34,772 bases of DNA from an uncultured Clostridia bacterium (GCA_904420285.1 CAJFUM010000058.1:1-34772); one strand, 5' to 3'. Positions 7,646-18,271 are shown, counted from the first letter of the stretch. Made by a program: numbers and translations. Notes: generated by a model not told the origin, from the letters alone.

Positions 7646-10600
7646 TTATTCAGTTTTTTTCTTAAGAACTTTCCTTATTATTAATACAATTCCTCCTATT
7701 AATATTATAGCAACTACAGAAGCTAGTATATAGTAAATTTGTGTTTGACCAAATGGTGGTAATATAACTACTCTTTCAGCTACACTACTATCAACTTCTG
7801 ATGCATCATCTAATGAAGGATCTTGGTTTCCTACTACAGAAAATGCCATTCTTCTTCCTACATCATTAGATGTTTTAACAATTTCTACCATATTTGTATA
7901 TGTTAAATCATCACTTGTATTTTCAGGAGTAATTAATTGTGTTAATATTAATGTTTTGCTTGTTTCATCTCCTGGTTCTAAGTAAGTATTGTTAAAGCTT
8001 TCTGTTTGAATAATTGTGTTAAATTCAGCTAATTGTTGTTGCAATCTTCTGTTTACTAAGTCGCTATTAAGTGCATCATTAGCATTAATTGCTTTCCAGC
8101 CATCTCTTGCATTAAATTCATTTGCAGCTTCAAATTGTAAGTTATTTTGTACATAATCAATTACTTGGTCTGTTAAAGTTCTTACAACATGTGCTCCATC
8201 AGTATTTCCCTTATAGTAGAAATTCTTATAATCTCCATCTATATAGTCTATTTCACCAACATTTGTAATTTTAACAGTATATGTTATTTGAATTGTAGCA
8301 CCATGCATTAATTCTTCGTCCATTGTAAGTTGTACTAAACCTTTATCAGTATCTCTTACAATATCGTCTATTTCTTCTCTGAATGAATATCTATGTTTGT
8401 TATCCCTATCGTAATATTCTTCATATTTGCCATTCTTTATATTTTCATCAATGCTATATTCTTCATGGTCTTGCCATAAAGCATTATTTGCTGCTTCATT
8501 TATATCAAATAATATACTTCCATTTGCAAGTGTTACTTTAATATTTGCTATAGATTTATCTATTTCAAGTTGTGATTTTGGTCTTTCTGTTAAACCTAAA
8601 TCTATATTATTTAAAGTATAATTACTGTTGTATCTGTTGTCTACATTTGGATTATTATTTCCTACATAATCTTTGCTAGAGTTGTTTCTATCATTAATTG
8701 TAGTATTTAATCCATCTGTTTGTTGTCTATCATACTCAAATTCCACTGCTATAATACCTGTTTCTGCTGTCATATATGTGTTATCCATTAATTCATCATA
8801 TAATGATGTATCTCCAGAATATGGTGATGCTAGTACTTCGGCAATATGGTTTGTTACATCATTATCACTATAGTCTATAACCTTATCCCTTCCTTGTACA
8901 AGTCTTGCAGAATTTACTGGTCCTATTATATTTAAACCATTTCTATTTGTTGTAGTCCAAATATCTTTTGCATCTGAGTAGTTTTCATCAGCATTATCTG
9001 ATTTATATATGTTATATCCAAAAGTATCGTCTGTTGGTGTGTTTTCGTCTGGACCATTTGGATTGTATGTTACATCTGGGTTATATTTTCCACTTACATT
9101 TTGTGTGTCTGTATGTACATAACCTTGATATCTTCCTAATGTATCTGTAGCACCTTCTTGGTCTATTCCATCTTGGTATGTTGTAGATTTAAAATCTTGT
9201 CCGTTATATGAAACAGGTTGTTCTTGTGATGGAATTGCAGTTGCTCCTGTATCTCCATAATAGAATCTTATTACATAATCTCCTGGTATATAACTTTCAA
9301 AATTATAGTAACCATCTTCATTTGTTGAAGTTTCTTGCCAGATATATTCAGAACCATCTGTACATTTTTCTACTAATTGAACTGTAACTCCACTTACTTT
9401 TGTTTCATCATCTTGTCTAATTCCATCACCTACTATAGCTTCTCCTATAGTTTCGGTTCTTTCATCTTCCCATACAGTACCATTAGCTTTTCTAACTGCA
9501 TCTTCATCAATTAAAACTCTTAGACTTGGTGCTCTATCTGTATCGTCTTCAAAATTCTTTTCGAATTTTTCTCCTCTTAAGTCATTTGCTACTAAGTTAC
9601 CTGGGTTAGAATCTCTATCTAGTAATCCAGCAATATTATTAGAATTTTTATTTACTCTATTTGGAAGTTGTGTTCCATCAGCATAATATGTTGAGAATCC
9701 ATTTATTTCAGCCAAATTCTCTTTTGGATTACTTTCATCATCTAGTACAATTCTTCCATTTCTATCTTTATTAACTTCAAAAGTTAAATAAATGTATGCA
9801 GTTTCTCCAGTTTCTAGTTTTTGACCTTCTAATCCTCTAATATATAGATTATTATATTGGTTTCCTAAATCTTTTTCATTGTTATATCTACTATCATTTT
9901 CATATACTTTTGCATCTTTTGAATCTGTTATAAATGATGTTGCTTTAGTATTTTCTCTATCAATTACATCTTGGTCTTGAGACATCATTGCATAATATTC
10001 GTCTTTATTTACAGAAGTATTATAGTTTCTATTTGCTTTATCTTGGTACATTGCCCATGATAAGTTTGGTTTAAATGTATACTCACTATCATAGTAGTCA
10101 ACTATTTCTTTTATTTCACCCATAATACTCATTGATTGATTTCTAATTGTTAATTTATATGTAATATATACTTCCAAATCAGAACCTGGATGTTCTAATG
10201 CTACTGAATCATAATTATAATCAGTTGGATAAATTTCTCTATTATATCCCGTATTATAGTATGCTTCATAATCTGACATTCTTACATTAATATCCCAATA
10301 AGTATTATTATCTTGTCCATTAGCATTATTTGCTCCTTCTTGCTCTGCTGCTCTTTTATCATAATTGTAAACTACTGTTTTATCATTTATTTTTAATGCT
10401 GCTTTATATACATCTTTTCTAAGTGATGCATCAAATTCTTGTCTTCTCCATAAACCTAAATTTACAAAGAATTGTCCTGGATAGATTGGTTCATAAGTAA
10501 CTCCATCTAATGTAATTGAATTAGTTGAATAATTTGCATTTTGATAATCTTCTGCTGTATCGTAAGTATCATAATCTTCTGTACGATTAATTCTTACATA

Positions 10601-12859
10601 ATCATATACTGGGTATAAATCTATATTTTGTGTAAATGGTGAGCCAGTATATGCTTGTATATAACAATCTTCTATAAATTGAAGTTGTCTCCAAGTTTCT
10701 TGGTTATTTCCAGCTATATTTGCATATATTGTTTTCATTGCATTATCATCTGGGAATTCTTTATATTGTTTAATATAATCTCTTACTCTCTTAGAAATTA
10801 CACCTTCAGAGAATGTTGTTGTTTGTAATCCATTTTCGTCATATGTATATCCATCTACAAGTTGTACACCTGTTTTTGAATATTTTCCATTATCATTTAA
10901 AGTATATCCCATTAAATCTAATTGTGTATATACTGCATTATAGCTTCCTACTCTATTTAGTGAATTGCTTGATGGATAATTTTGTGGATATGAACGTATT
11001 TCACTAAATCTTTGATCATATTGTTGTCTAGATATTTCTACTCCATCAAAAGTTTTGTTTTCTGATTCTGTACCTTTAGAGTTTACTTCCCAACTATCTG
11101 TATTATATAATCCAGCATTAACCATTTGAGTTGAAGAATTATATTGTCCATTTGCTGTATTCATATATTCTGTTGGTAAATATGTTTGTCCATTATATTC
11201 AAATACAACATAATATTTTTTCTGAGAATCTAATCCTTCAAATAAATAGTTTCCATTTTCATTTGTATATGTTGGGTTTACACGATGCATTAATTTTTCA
11301 TCAGATATTCCTTCTTCTTCTGGATCTGTTATCAACTTAGCAATTTCTCCATCTTCTGTATATAATGTTACTTTAACATTTTTTAATGGTCTATCTAAGT
11401 TTTCTCCAGCTGTATTGCTAACGCCATCAACTTTTGATTCCTTAGTTGCTAAACTATCTTCCCATACATGTCCGCCTAAATCCATTGTAATATCAAATGG
11501 TTTATCATCACTACCTATAATTATTTCTTGCTCATATATACTTCTTATAGCATCAGCTGAAGCAAGCCATTGTTGCTCTCCACTTTTTTCATCATCTTTA
11601 TTACTTCTTAATTCATCTAGATAAGGTTCTCTACCTACACAATTGTAGCAAGGTTGTGGTGGTATACCATGGCCGTGTCTAACATGATTGTGTGTATATC
11701 TCACAACATATTTTATTCCTTGTAGTTTTGCATATTCTCCATTTGCAAGCATATATTTAAAGTCTACTTTTATAGCAATATATTCTATTCTATTTTCATC
11801 ATCATATTCTAGCCCTTCATTTGGATCTTTAAATACAATTTTAAAATCTTGTCCAGATGAAGGATAAACTTGCTCACTTCTATCTACTTTTAAATCTTCA
11901 CTTGGTTCAAAATATTGTGGAACTTTTGCTTTTTCTTCCCAAAGTCCTGTTAATTCATCCTTTAGTATAATTTTTTCTACTTTTATATCATCTCTTACTA
12001 ATTCTTTTTTACTGTTATATCCTAATACTGTCATATTAGAAATTCCAGAAAAAGTAACATTTCCGTAAATTCCTTCATTATATTGAATATTATATGAACC
12101 TACTGTAAATTCTCCAGTTATTTGATTTGATTCTGCTTCTAATTTCTTTAAATTAGTTTGATCTTCTGGTTCTAAGCCATTTTCTCTTACAACATAATCA
12201 TATTCAGCATAATCTATAGCTTCTGTATCAAATCTTGTAGGACCATCTGCAACTGATTCTCCATCTCCAATTATAAGTCCTTCATCTGCATCTTCAAGCT
12301 CTCCTGTTAGTGCATTATACACTTGTGCATCTCTTATATTCCAAAGTCCTTTTTGTTTTTCTAATGAATAACTTCCAACTGGTGAATCAGATACTATATA
12401 TGCAGCAGCTCTTGACAATCTATAAGTAGCGATTGGTCTATATACTGGAGGAGTTGAATCTCCTTCTCTTGGTGGATTACCACAACCACAATATCCTGTA
12501 TATTTATTTCCTCTTCTTACTAAAGCTTGTGCTTCTGCATATCTTATTTGATAATCATACTCTATTGGATCTCCTGGTTCCAAACAATATAAATCAAATC
12601 CATTATATATTGGGACATTCGGTGGTTCTGGTGTTTTTTCGAGTGCTTCAAATTCTCCAGTATTTATATAATAAGAATAAGTACTTGGATCTAACTCTCC
12701 ATCCCCAAGATTTCCTGGAGTTTCTTCATATGTTTCTCTAGTACTTCCTTGTCCATCTACTGCTATTACTTCATTTTTTATGAAATAAAAGCCTACAGCT
12801 AATATTATTCCAATTATTAAAATAGGGATAATTATTTTAATATTTTTATGTTCCATCAT
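7646..12859 (-). CDS. Giant cell-surface protein with SdrD-type B domains
   Basis: A 1737-residue exported protein. Residues 8-28 are an N-terminal membrane segment acting as signal or anchor. Residues about 80-180 form a Cys-containing region with YC (C92) and QKGLW (Q169) motifs that resemble a thioester domain. Residues 390-407 hold a His/Cys cluster (H390, H392, H395, H397, C404, C407). SdrD-type B domains are visible at about 461-570 (GGHVWED...) and 1125-1235 (NGTVWEDE...), each with a variable calcium-loop region and an NxxGxYxFE core. The end has LPPFG, a membrane helix (about 1708-1730) and a KKK tail, like a sorting signal without the Thr. ATG codons at 12859 and 12856 follow GGAGGAGA; the second is better spaced. 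It follows the upstream surface gene by 14 bases. Likely an adhesin or wall component; the ligand is unknown. Confidence 0.85.
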   Translation of the reverse strand: MMEHKNIKIIIPILIIGIILAVGFYFIKNEVIAVDGQGSTRETYEETPGNLGDGELDPSTYSYYINTGEFEALEKTPEPPNVPIYNGFDLYCLEPGDPIEYDYQIRYAEAQALVRRGNKYTGYCGCGNPPREGDSTPPVYRPIATYRLSRAAAYIVSDSPVGSYSLEKQKGLWNIRDAQVYNALTGELEDADEGLIIGDGESVADGPTRFDTEAIDYAEYDYVVRENGLEPEDQTNLKKLEAESNQITGEFTVGSYNIQYNEGIYGNVTFSGISNMTVLGYNSKKELVRDDIKVEKIILKDELTGLWEEKAKVPQYFEPSEDLKVDRSEQVYPSSGQDFKIVFKDPNEGLEYDDENRIEYIAIKVDFKYMLANGEYAKLQGIKYVVRYTHNHVRHGHGIPPQPCYNCVGREPYLDELRSNKDDEKSGEQQWLASADAIRSIYEQEIIIGSDDKPFDITMDLGGHVWEDSLATKESKVDGVSNTAGENLDRPLKNVKVTLYTEDGEIAKLITDPEEEGISDEKLMHRVNPTYTNENGNYLFEGLDSQKKYYVVFEYNGQTYLPTEYMNTANGQYNSSTQMVNAGLYNTDSWEVNSKGTESENKTFDGVEISRQQYDQRFSEIRSYPQNYPSSNSLNRVGSYNAVYTQLDLMGYTLNDNGKYSKTGVQLVDGYTYDENGLQTTTFSEGVISKRVRDYIKQYKEFPDDNAMKTIYANIAGNNQETWRQLQFIEDCYIQAYTGSPFTQNIDLYPVYDYVRINRTEDYDTYDTAEDYQNANYSTNSITLDGVTYEPIYPGQFFVNLGLWRRQEFDASLRKDVYKAALKINDKTVVYNYDKRAAEQEGANNANGQDNNTYWDINVRMSDYEAYYNTGYNREIYPTDYNYDSVALEHPGSDLEVYITYKLTIRNQSMSIMGEIKEIVDYYDSEYTFKPNLSWAMYQDKANRNYNTSVNKDEYYAMMSQDQDVIDRENTKATSFITDSKDAKVYENDSRYNNEKDLGNQYNNLYIRGLEGQKLETGETAYIYLTFEVNKDRNGRIVLDDESNPKENLAEINGFSTYYADGTQLPNRVNKNSNNIAGLLDRDSNPGNLVANDLRGEKFEKNFEDDTDRAPSLRVLIDEDAVRKANGTVWEDERTETIGEAIVGDGIRQDDETKVSGVTVQLVEKCTDGSEYIWQETSTNEDGYYNFESYIPGDYVIRFYYGDTGATAIPSQEQPVSYNGQDFKSTTYQDGIDQEGATDTLGRYQGYVHTDTQNVSGKYNPDVTYNPNGPDENTPTDDTFGYNIYKSDNADENYSDAKDIWTTTNRNGLNIIGPVNSARLVQGRDKVIDYSDNDVTNHIAEVLASPYSGDTSLYDELMDNTYMTAETGIIAVEFEYDRQQTDGLNTTINDRNNSSKDYVGNNNPNVDNRYNSNYTLNNIDLGLTERPKSQLEIDKSIANIKVTLANGSILFDINEAANNALWQDHEEYSIDENIKNGKYEEYYDRDNKHRYSFREEIDDIVRDTDKGLVQLTMDEELMHGATIQITYTVKITNVGEIDYIDGDYKNFYYKGNTDGAHVVRTLTDQVIDYVQNNLQFEAANEFNARDGWKAINANDALNSDLVNRRLQQQLAEFNTIIQTESFNNTYLEPGDETSKTLILTQLITPENTSDDLTYTNMVEIVKTSNDVGRRMAFSVVGNQDPSLDDASEVDSSVAERVVILPPFGQTQIYYILASVVAIILIGGIVLIIRKVLKKKTE

Positions 12860-12873
12860 TCTCCTCCTTTCCT

Positions 12874-15800
12874 TTAAACTTTCTTATTTAAAACATGTTT
12901 TCTTATTTCATATATACCAATTCCAATTACAGCAATTACTACTAAAGCAATTGAAGTATATATGATAATTTCGCTACCTGTTACTATGGAAACTACTGTA
13001 TCTGCTTTTCCCATATCATCTTCTGATGTATCTTTGTTTGCTGGTGTAGAATCTATATCTTTTAGTCCTAATTCGTTGTAACATTCATGAATTTCTGCAC
13101 TATTATTTAATGTGCCAATTATATCATTTGTTACTTTTATACTCACTACTAATGTAAGTTCTTTAGATTCTCCTGGATTTATTTTTTCATTTGCTAATTT
13201 TGCATTGTATATATTACCATTTTCAGATAAATACCAATCTGGGTTAAGTTCTGTATTGAAACTAACTTCTTTTGGTAAATAATCTACTACTTTGTTAACA
13301 TATCCCGGTACAGATCCTTCATTTGTTACTACTATTTTGTATTCTATAACTGCACTACTTTTTCCAACATTTCTTTCTAGTACTTCAAATTTTGCAACTT
13401 CACTATTGTATTCATATTGTGTAGTTCCTATTGTTGGTGTAGTAAGTGTTACTTTACTTACATATTTATCTAATCTTAGGTCAAATCTATTTGCTGTATA
13501 TAATCCTATATCTATATCTCTTGCATTGCCTCCATTTATTGTAATAACATCTGTAATTCCTGCTATTCTTCTTTCTCCATTTATATTTAAGTTTATGTCA
13601 ATAGCATCTGAGTTAAAGCTTTCACTTACTCCATCTTTTTGATAATCTGTTAGAGTGTAATTTGATGAGTCATATACAAATATTACTAAATATTCTCCAT
13701 TTTCTAAATTATCAAATTGGTATGTACCGTTTTCTGATGTTGTAGTAATTTTATCTTGGTTTGTATCTGGATCTTTTATTATGCTGCTTCCATCTTTGTT
13801 CATTAATATTACTTGTATATTTGATAAAGTTTGTTCTGTTACATCTCTTTTTCCATCCATATTTTCATCTAACCAAGCTGTTCCTGTAATTTTATATCTG
13901 TTATTTGAAGGGTCTGTTGTTCCTCCGTTTTCATCATGTATTTCATTATTATATTCTATAATATTAGTAACTGTATTTGTTTCCATTGTTTCTATATTGC
14001 TAGCTACTATTCTCATTTTATTTTGTATTTCTTTATCATCTTTACTTGGTAATAATTTAGCTCTAGCCACAACTGATATATTAACAGTTTCTCCTGCTGC
14101 AAGTTTGTTTATAGGTAATTCTAAATTTCCATTTTTTAGTGTGGTTACATTATGCTCTACTCCAGAATATGAATATGTTGCTTTTACTAATGATAATTCT
14201 TCTGGTAATGTATCTATTACCCTCATATAATCTATCATCGATCTTCCACTATTAGTTATTGTTAGATTATATGTTACATTATCTCCTTCTTTTATATATC
14301 TTGGTGTTGATGTTAATTCAGAAACTTCTAAATTTAATTTTTCAGCTCCATATTCTGTTATATTAGAATAATGCTCTTCTGTATTGTCTGCTTTTGCTTT
14401 AGCCATAATAGAAAATTCTCCATCTAGTTCTTCTATTTCCACTTCCATTATTATTATTTTATAAATAGATAAAGTGCCTATATTAAATGTAATAGTATTT
14501 GTATTCTCATCATAATTTATTCCATCGGTTGTTCCTTCATCTGAAAATTTATCTTTTATAACAGCTTCTTTAAATTTAATACCATCTGGTAAAGGTACTG
14601 TTACAACAGAGTTGGTTAAATCTCCTTCAGCCGAAATATTATTAACCCCTATAGTATACTCTAGAATTTGACCTTCATTTAATATTAAGTCTTCACTCAT
14701 ATTTCCAACTAACTGTATAGAAATTTTACCTTCCTGTACAGTAAATTTAGCATCATTAGATGTAATACCATTTGTTAATTTATCTGCAGTTAATGTTACT
14801 GTATTTGAAACATCTACTGGTAGTGGAGAAGTAGCAGCTGTTCCTTCTTCTCCTTCTATTGGTACCCTTTCAATAATGTAGTCTTCAAATCTAATATAAT
14901 AGCTTGCTTGTACTGTTTCATTTGGTTTTATTGTTCCTAATTCAATAGTTTTGGTATCTCCTTCTTCATCACTAAATCCGCTACTTGCAACATAATTTGT
15001 AAACACTGCATATTTAGGTACAGGGATTGTTAATTTTGCATTAGTTGCATCTATTTCTCCTGTATTTTTTACTGTTACTTTCATTTTAACTATTTGTCCT
15101 TCTCTTACTACATCTGCAGTAGATGCAAGTGATACTTCTAATTCTGGACCATTTCCAGTAGTTAATCCAATAACAGCAGATACTTTATTTTCTTCCATAT
15201 TTCCTATATCAGATTTATTTGTATAGTATACTTTATACATTCCATATGCACTATTATTAAACTCTAGATTTGCTGGTATGTCTGCATCATATGAAAATTC
15301 GAAGCTATCTCCTTGTTTCATTTCAAAATCAGAATTAAATACTATTAAGAAAGATTTTGATGTAGTTTTAGCTTGTTCATACCATCCATTATTACTATCT
15401 TCTAAATCTTTAGTTGCATTTTGATTGTCTGAATAATATAGTTTAAAATTAGAAGAATTTACTCCAGATGAACCTATTCCTGTAGCTAATTGCATATTAA
15501 ATGTTGAACCTAATTCTGTATCTGTATCAATTTTTTTATTTCCTTGTGAAGGAATTCTTCCTAATATTGAAATATTAGAAATATTATTTGAATAATTGTT
15601 TATTAAATTGCCACTAAATGTTACAGTTCTCTTATCTGCATGAGTATCTATTTGTACTGTTTGTGGTTCTTCCGATATAGATAAAATGTCTTCTGCTCCA
15701 TCTTTATATCCACTAATTCCACTTGCTGCTACAACACCTGTTGGAGCTACATAATTTATCTCTGTTTTTATTACTGCTTTATTTTTTAGTGTATCATCAT

Positions 15801-17850
15801 TTTCGTTTGTATATTCTAATTGAATATAGTCTTTTCCACTTGGTGTTAATGTTTCTAATGTAATATCTGTATTTAAAATTACTATTGCTCCTTTATATTC
15901 TGCATTGATCGCATATTCTGTTTGAGTTCCTTCTAATACTACATTAATAACTTTTTGTCCATTTTCTTCTGATACTTTACTGCTTTTTATTTTTAAACCA
16001 TTATTTAATAATATATTTGTACTGTTTAATTCTACTTCTTTAACATGAGAAGGTAGAGTTATTTTTAATGTAGGATTTTTAAATAATGAATAATATTCAT
16101 TTGAAGTATCTAGTACAGCTCTTATTTCTACATTTTCATTTTTTACTACTGTTGTTAAATCTTTTTTACTAACTTCTAATTCAACTTTTGTTTCTGGTTC
16201 TTTTAATAATGTTTGTGCTGTTGAAGTAAAAGTTGTTGTATTTGTTTTTCCAGATAACTCCATTTGCATTTTTTCAAATGTTTTCATTTGTTCTTTAGAA
16301 TAATCTATATTTCCTTTTATAGCTTTTACAACATTTATCTCTAATTGTCCTTCTGTAATAGGTGCTGTTGTTTCTATAACTAGTTTATTATTATTACTTT
16401 TACTTATATCTACTGAATATATTCCATTATTTAATTCAGTATCTTTATTTATGTTTGCTAATTCTTTTCCTGCTTCATCTTTTATAGTAATTTTTCCGTC
16501 TTCTCCTAAGATTTTATTAAATATCTCTTGGCTGATTTCTACTTTTTTATTATATGCATAATTTTTATTATCTACTGTAGTTAATGCTACTGCTTCTTCT
16601 TCAGTTAAAAATTTATCATATTGTTGCATAAATTGTAATTCAGTAACTAGTTTAGAACTATATACTGTAGCTGTATATTTTGTGCTATATTCTGTTTCTG
16701 TTTTTTGTTCTGTTCCATAATTATTATATATGTATCCTTTGCTTATTGAACTTGGAGCTAATACTTTAAAATCTGTAATTGCTCCTGTTTGTTTAGCAAA
16801 TTCTACAGGTAAATTGAATGATATATTTGCATTAAATTCTTCACTACTGTATACAGTTAAGTTTGCGCTTATATCTATATCACTTTTTATTCCAGTTTCA
16901 CTTGCTTTAGCAAAATCATATATTTCTTTTCCTTCATAAATAAAGGTTACTAAATATTCATCTATAGCATTTGATTTCCAAGAAATACTATCTGCTAAGT
17001 TTGAAGTATTAATAGATACCATTCCAGTTTCTTTATTGTATGAATAATTAGTATTTCCAAAATTTAATCCATTTGATTCACCATTTGTAGCTTCTGTTTT
17101 TGTAGCAACTACAGAAACTGTTTCTGGTTTAGTATTGTTTATAACTGGAACATTTATATTAATATTAGTTGATTTTATTGGTAATAAATTATCTTTTATT
17201 TTAGAATTTACTTTTGTTTGAACTAATACACCATAATTTCCATTTGTAGCATAAGGTATGTATTTTGTATTTTCTGCTGTTATTTCAGCCTCGGCATTAC
17301 CTTTCCAAGAAAGTTTATTTATTACTTCTTTGCTTATTTCTTTGTCTTCGCCTTCCCCATCTACATAATTTCCAGTAAATTTAGTAACAGTTTCTTTATT
17401 AAAGTAATCTAATGATACATTATCATTTTTTAATATTTCGATTGGAAGTTCAATTGTTACATTCGAACCATTATTTAGTTTACTTAAATATATTTTATTG
17501 TTTGCGATATCAATGCTTTGAATATTTTCATTTTTTATTCCGTCTTTTAATTTAAAATTTGTATTTTGGAATTCTACTATTCCATTTTCCAAATATCCAG
17601 CATTATTAACTTTTATATTCAAATATATTTTTGAATCTTCTCCGTTTATATTAAATGTTTGTGAATGTGAATTTCCATAAAAATACGAATTAAACTCTAC
17701 ATTCTTATGGTTTGTTTTTGAATCTTGCTCGCTTAATTCTTCGTTACTTAGTGCAAATGCATATGTATATTCTCCTAATAGTATTAAATTTGCACTTATT
17801 AAGATTATAGCTAAAATTAATGCAATACTTTTTTGAAATAGTTTTTCCAT
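12874..17850 (-). CDS. Giant cell-surface protein with DUF11-type repeats and one SdrD B domain
   Basis: A 1658-residue exported protein. After a Sec-type signal peptide (about residues 1-32, ending near YAFA) come long beta-rich regions. Then there are at least three DUF11-type repeats starting near residues 898, 1042 and 1172 (each EGQ/EGD..V.Y.VTVxNTG). An SdrD-type B domain follows at about 1322-1415 with a calcium-loop sequence DENMDGKRD. A last DUF11-like domain (about 1457-1600) precedes a membrane helix and basic tail (RKHVLNKKV). No LPXTG is present; VTG precedes the helix. An ATG at 17862 is in frame, but the bases after it (GGAGGG) are the ribosome-binding site of the ATG at 17850, so I use the latter. 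First gene of a two-gene operon; probably a structural partner of the next protein. Confidence 0.87.
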   Translation of the reverse strand: MEKLFQKSIALILAIILISANLILLGEYTYAFALSNEELSEQDSKTNHKNVEFNSYFYGNSHSQTFNINGEDSKIYLNIKVNNAGYLENGIVEFQNTNFKLKDGIKNENIQSIDIANNKIYLSKLNNGSNVTIELPIEILKNDNVSLDYFNKETVTKFTGNYVDGEGEDKEISKEVINKLSWKGNAEAEITAENTKYIPYATNGNYGVLVQTKVNSKIKDNLLPIKSTNININVPVINNTKPETVSVVATKTEATNGESNGLNFGNTNYSYNKETGMVSINTSNLADSISWKSNAIDEYLVTFIYEGKEIYDFAKASETGIKSDIDISANLTVYSSEEFNANISFNLPVEFAKQTGAITDFKVLAPSSISKGYIYNNYGTEQKTETEYSTKYTATVYSSKLVTELQFMQQYDKFLTEEEAVALTTVDNKNYAYNKKVEISQEIFNKILGEDGKITIKDEAGKELANINKDTELNNGIYSVDISKSNNNKLVIETTAPITEGQLEINVVKAIKGNIDYSKEQMKTFEKMQMELSGKTNTTTFTSTAQTLLKEPETKVELEVSKKDLTTVVKNENVEIRAVLDTSNEYYSLFKNPTLKITLPSHVKEVELNSTNILLNNGLKIKSSKVSEENGQKVINVVLEGTQTEYAINAEYKGAIVILNTDITLETLTPSGKDYIQLEYTNENDDTLKNKAVIKTEINYVAPTGVVAASGISGYKDGAEDILSISEEPQTVQIDTHADKRTVTFSGNLINNYSNNISNISILGRIPSQGNKKIDTDTELGSTFNMQLATGIGSSGVNSSNFKLYYSDNQNATKDLEDSNNGWYEQAKTTSKSFLIVFNSDFEMKQGDSFEFSYDADIPANLEFNNSAYGMYKVYYTNKSDIGNMEENKVSAVIGLTTGNGPELEVSLASTADVVREGQIVKMKVTVKNTGEIDATNAKLTIPVPKYAVFTNYVASSGFSDEEGDTKTIELGTIKPNETVQASYYIRFEDYIIERVPIEGEEGTAATSPLPVDVSNTVTLTADKLTNGITSNDAKFTVQEGKISIQLVGNMSEDLILNEGQILEYTIGVNNISAEGDLTNSVVTVPLPDGIKFKEAVIKDKFSDEGTTDGINYDENTNTITFNIGTLSIYKIIIMEVEIEELDGEFSIMAKAKADNTEEHYSNITEYGAEKLNLEVSELTSTPRYIKEGDNVTYNLTITNSGRSMIDYMRVIDTLPEELSLVKATYSYSGVEHNVTTLKNGNLELPINKLAAGETVNISVVARAKLLPSKDDKEIQNKMRIVASNIETMETNTVTNIIEYNNEIHDENGGTTDPSNNRYKITGTAWLDENMDGKRDVTEQTLSNIQVILMNKDGSSIIKDPDTNQDKITTTSENGTYQFDNLENGEYLVIFVYDSSNYTLTDYQKDGVSESFNSDAIDINLNINGERRIAGITDVITINGGNARDIDIGLYTANRFDLRLDKYVSKVTLTTPTIGTTQYEYNSEVAKFEVLERNVGKSSAVIEYKIVVTNEGSVPGYVNKVVDYLPKEVSFNTELNPDWYLSENGNIYNAKLANEKINPGESKELTLVVSIKVTNDIIGTLNNSAEIHECYNELGLKDIDSTPANKDTSEDDMGKADTVVSIVTGSEIIIYTSIALVVIAVIGIGIYEIRKHVLNKKV

Positions 17851-17885
17851 AATACCCTCCATTTTTATTTTTTACATACAATTAT

Positions 17886-17914
17886 ATTATACGACATTTT
17901 TATAGCTTTTTCAA
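17886..17914 (-). promoter_or_regulatory. Sigma-A promoter of the surface-protein operon
   Basis: On the minus strand TTGAAA (17909-17914), a 17-base spacer and a perfect TATAAT (17886-17891). The predicted start is about 30 bases upstream of the ATG at 17850. Nearly consensus, so basal expression should be substantial. Confidence 0.75.
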
Positions 17915-18045
17915 CAGTTTGATGCTTTTTTATAAACTTTTTATGTACATTGGATTGTAAATTTTTCCATTTAGCATTTTGAGTGTGTAAAAATCTAGAA
18001 TATATGTAGCAAAATAGATTTTATAAACCCACTCCTTCTATTATT

Positions 18046-18082
18046 TATAAGTATACTACTTATATTTTAGCATTTATAAGTA
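18046..18082. repeat. Candidate operator: palindrome plus extra half-site
   Basis: TATAAGTA (18046-18053) and TACTTATA (18057-18064) are perfect inverted copies around three bases. A third copy, TATAAGTA, follows at 18075-18082, in the same orientation as the first and 29 bases after it. The placement midway between divergent transcription units fits a regulator site. The AT-rich background makes chance a real alternative. Confidence 0.3.
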
Positions 18083-18271
18083 ATATTTCAATATATAGTT
18101 TTTTCCAATTTATATATTTTTTGTTAAATGAATATACGGAAATAGAATGTATAAGAGAAATATTAAATTTTTGTTACAATTTTATTACAGTTTTACAAAT
18201 AGTAACTTTTTTTATAATTTTGAATATTATATTATAGTTTTTAAACATATATTATATTGAGGTGAAAATAT

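Larger units (their letters stand above)
17863..18271. other. Divergent intergenic region
   Basis: A 409-base gap between the surface operon (-) and the small-gene trio (+). It holds the promoter at 17886-17914 and a palindrome TATAAGTA-TAC-TACTTATA (18046-18064) with a third half-site TATAAGTA at 18075-18082. I found no convincing sigma-A promoter for the plus-strand trio, only AT-rich -10-like stretches near 18220-18245. No open reading frame of note. Confidence 0.6.
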
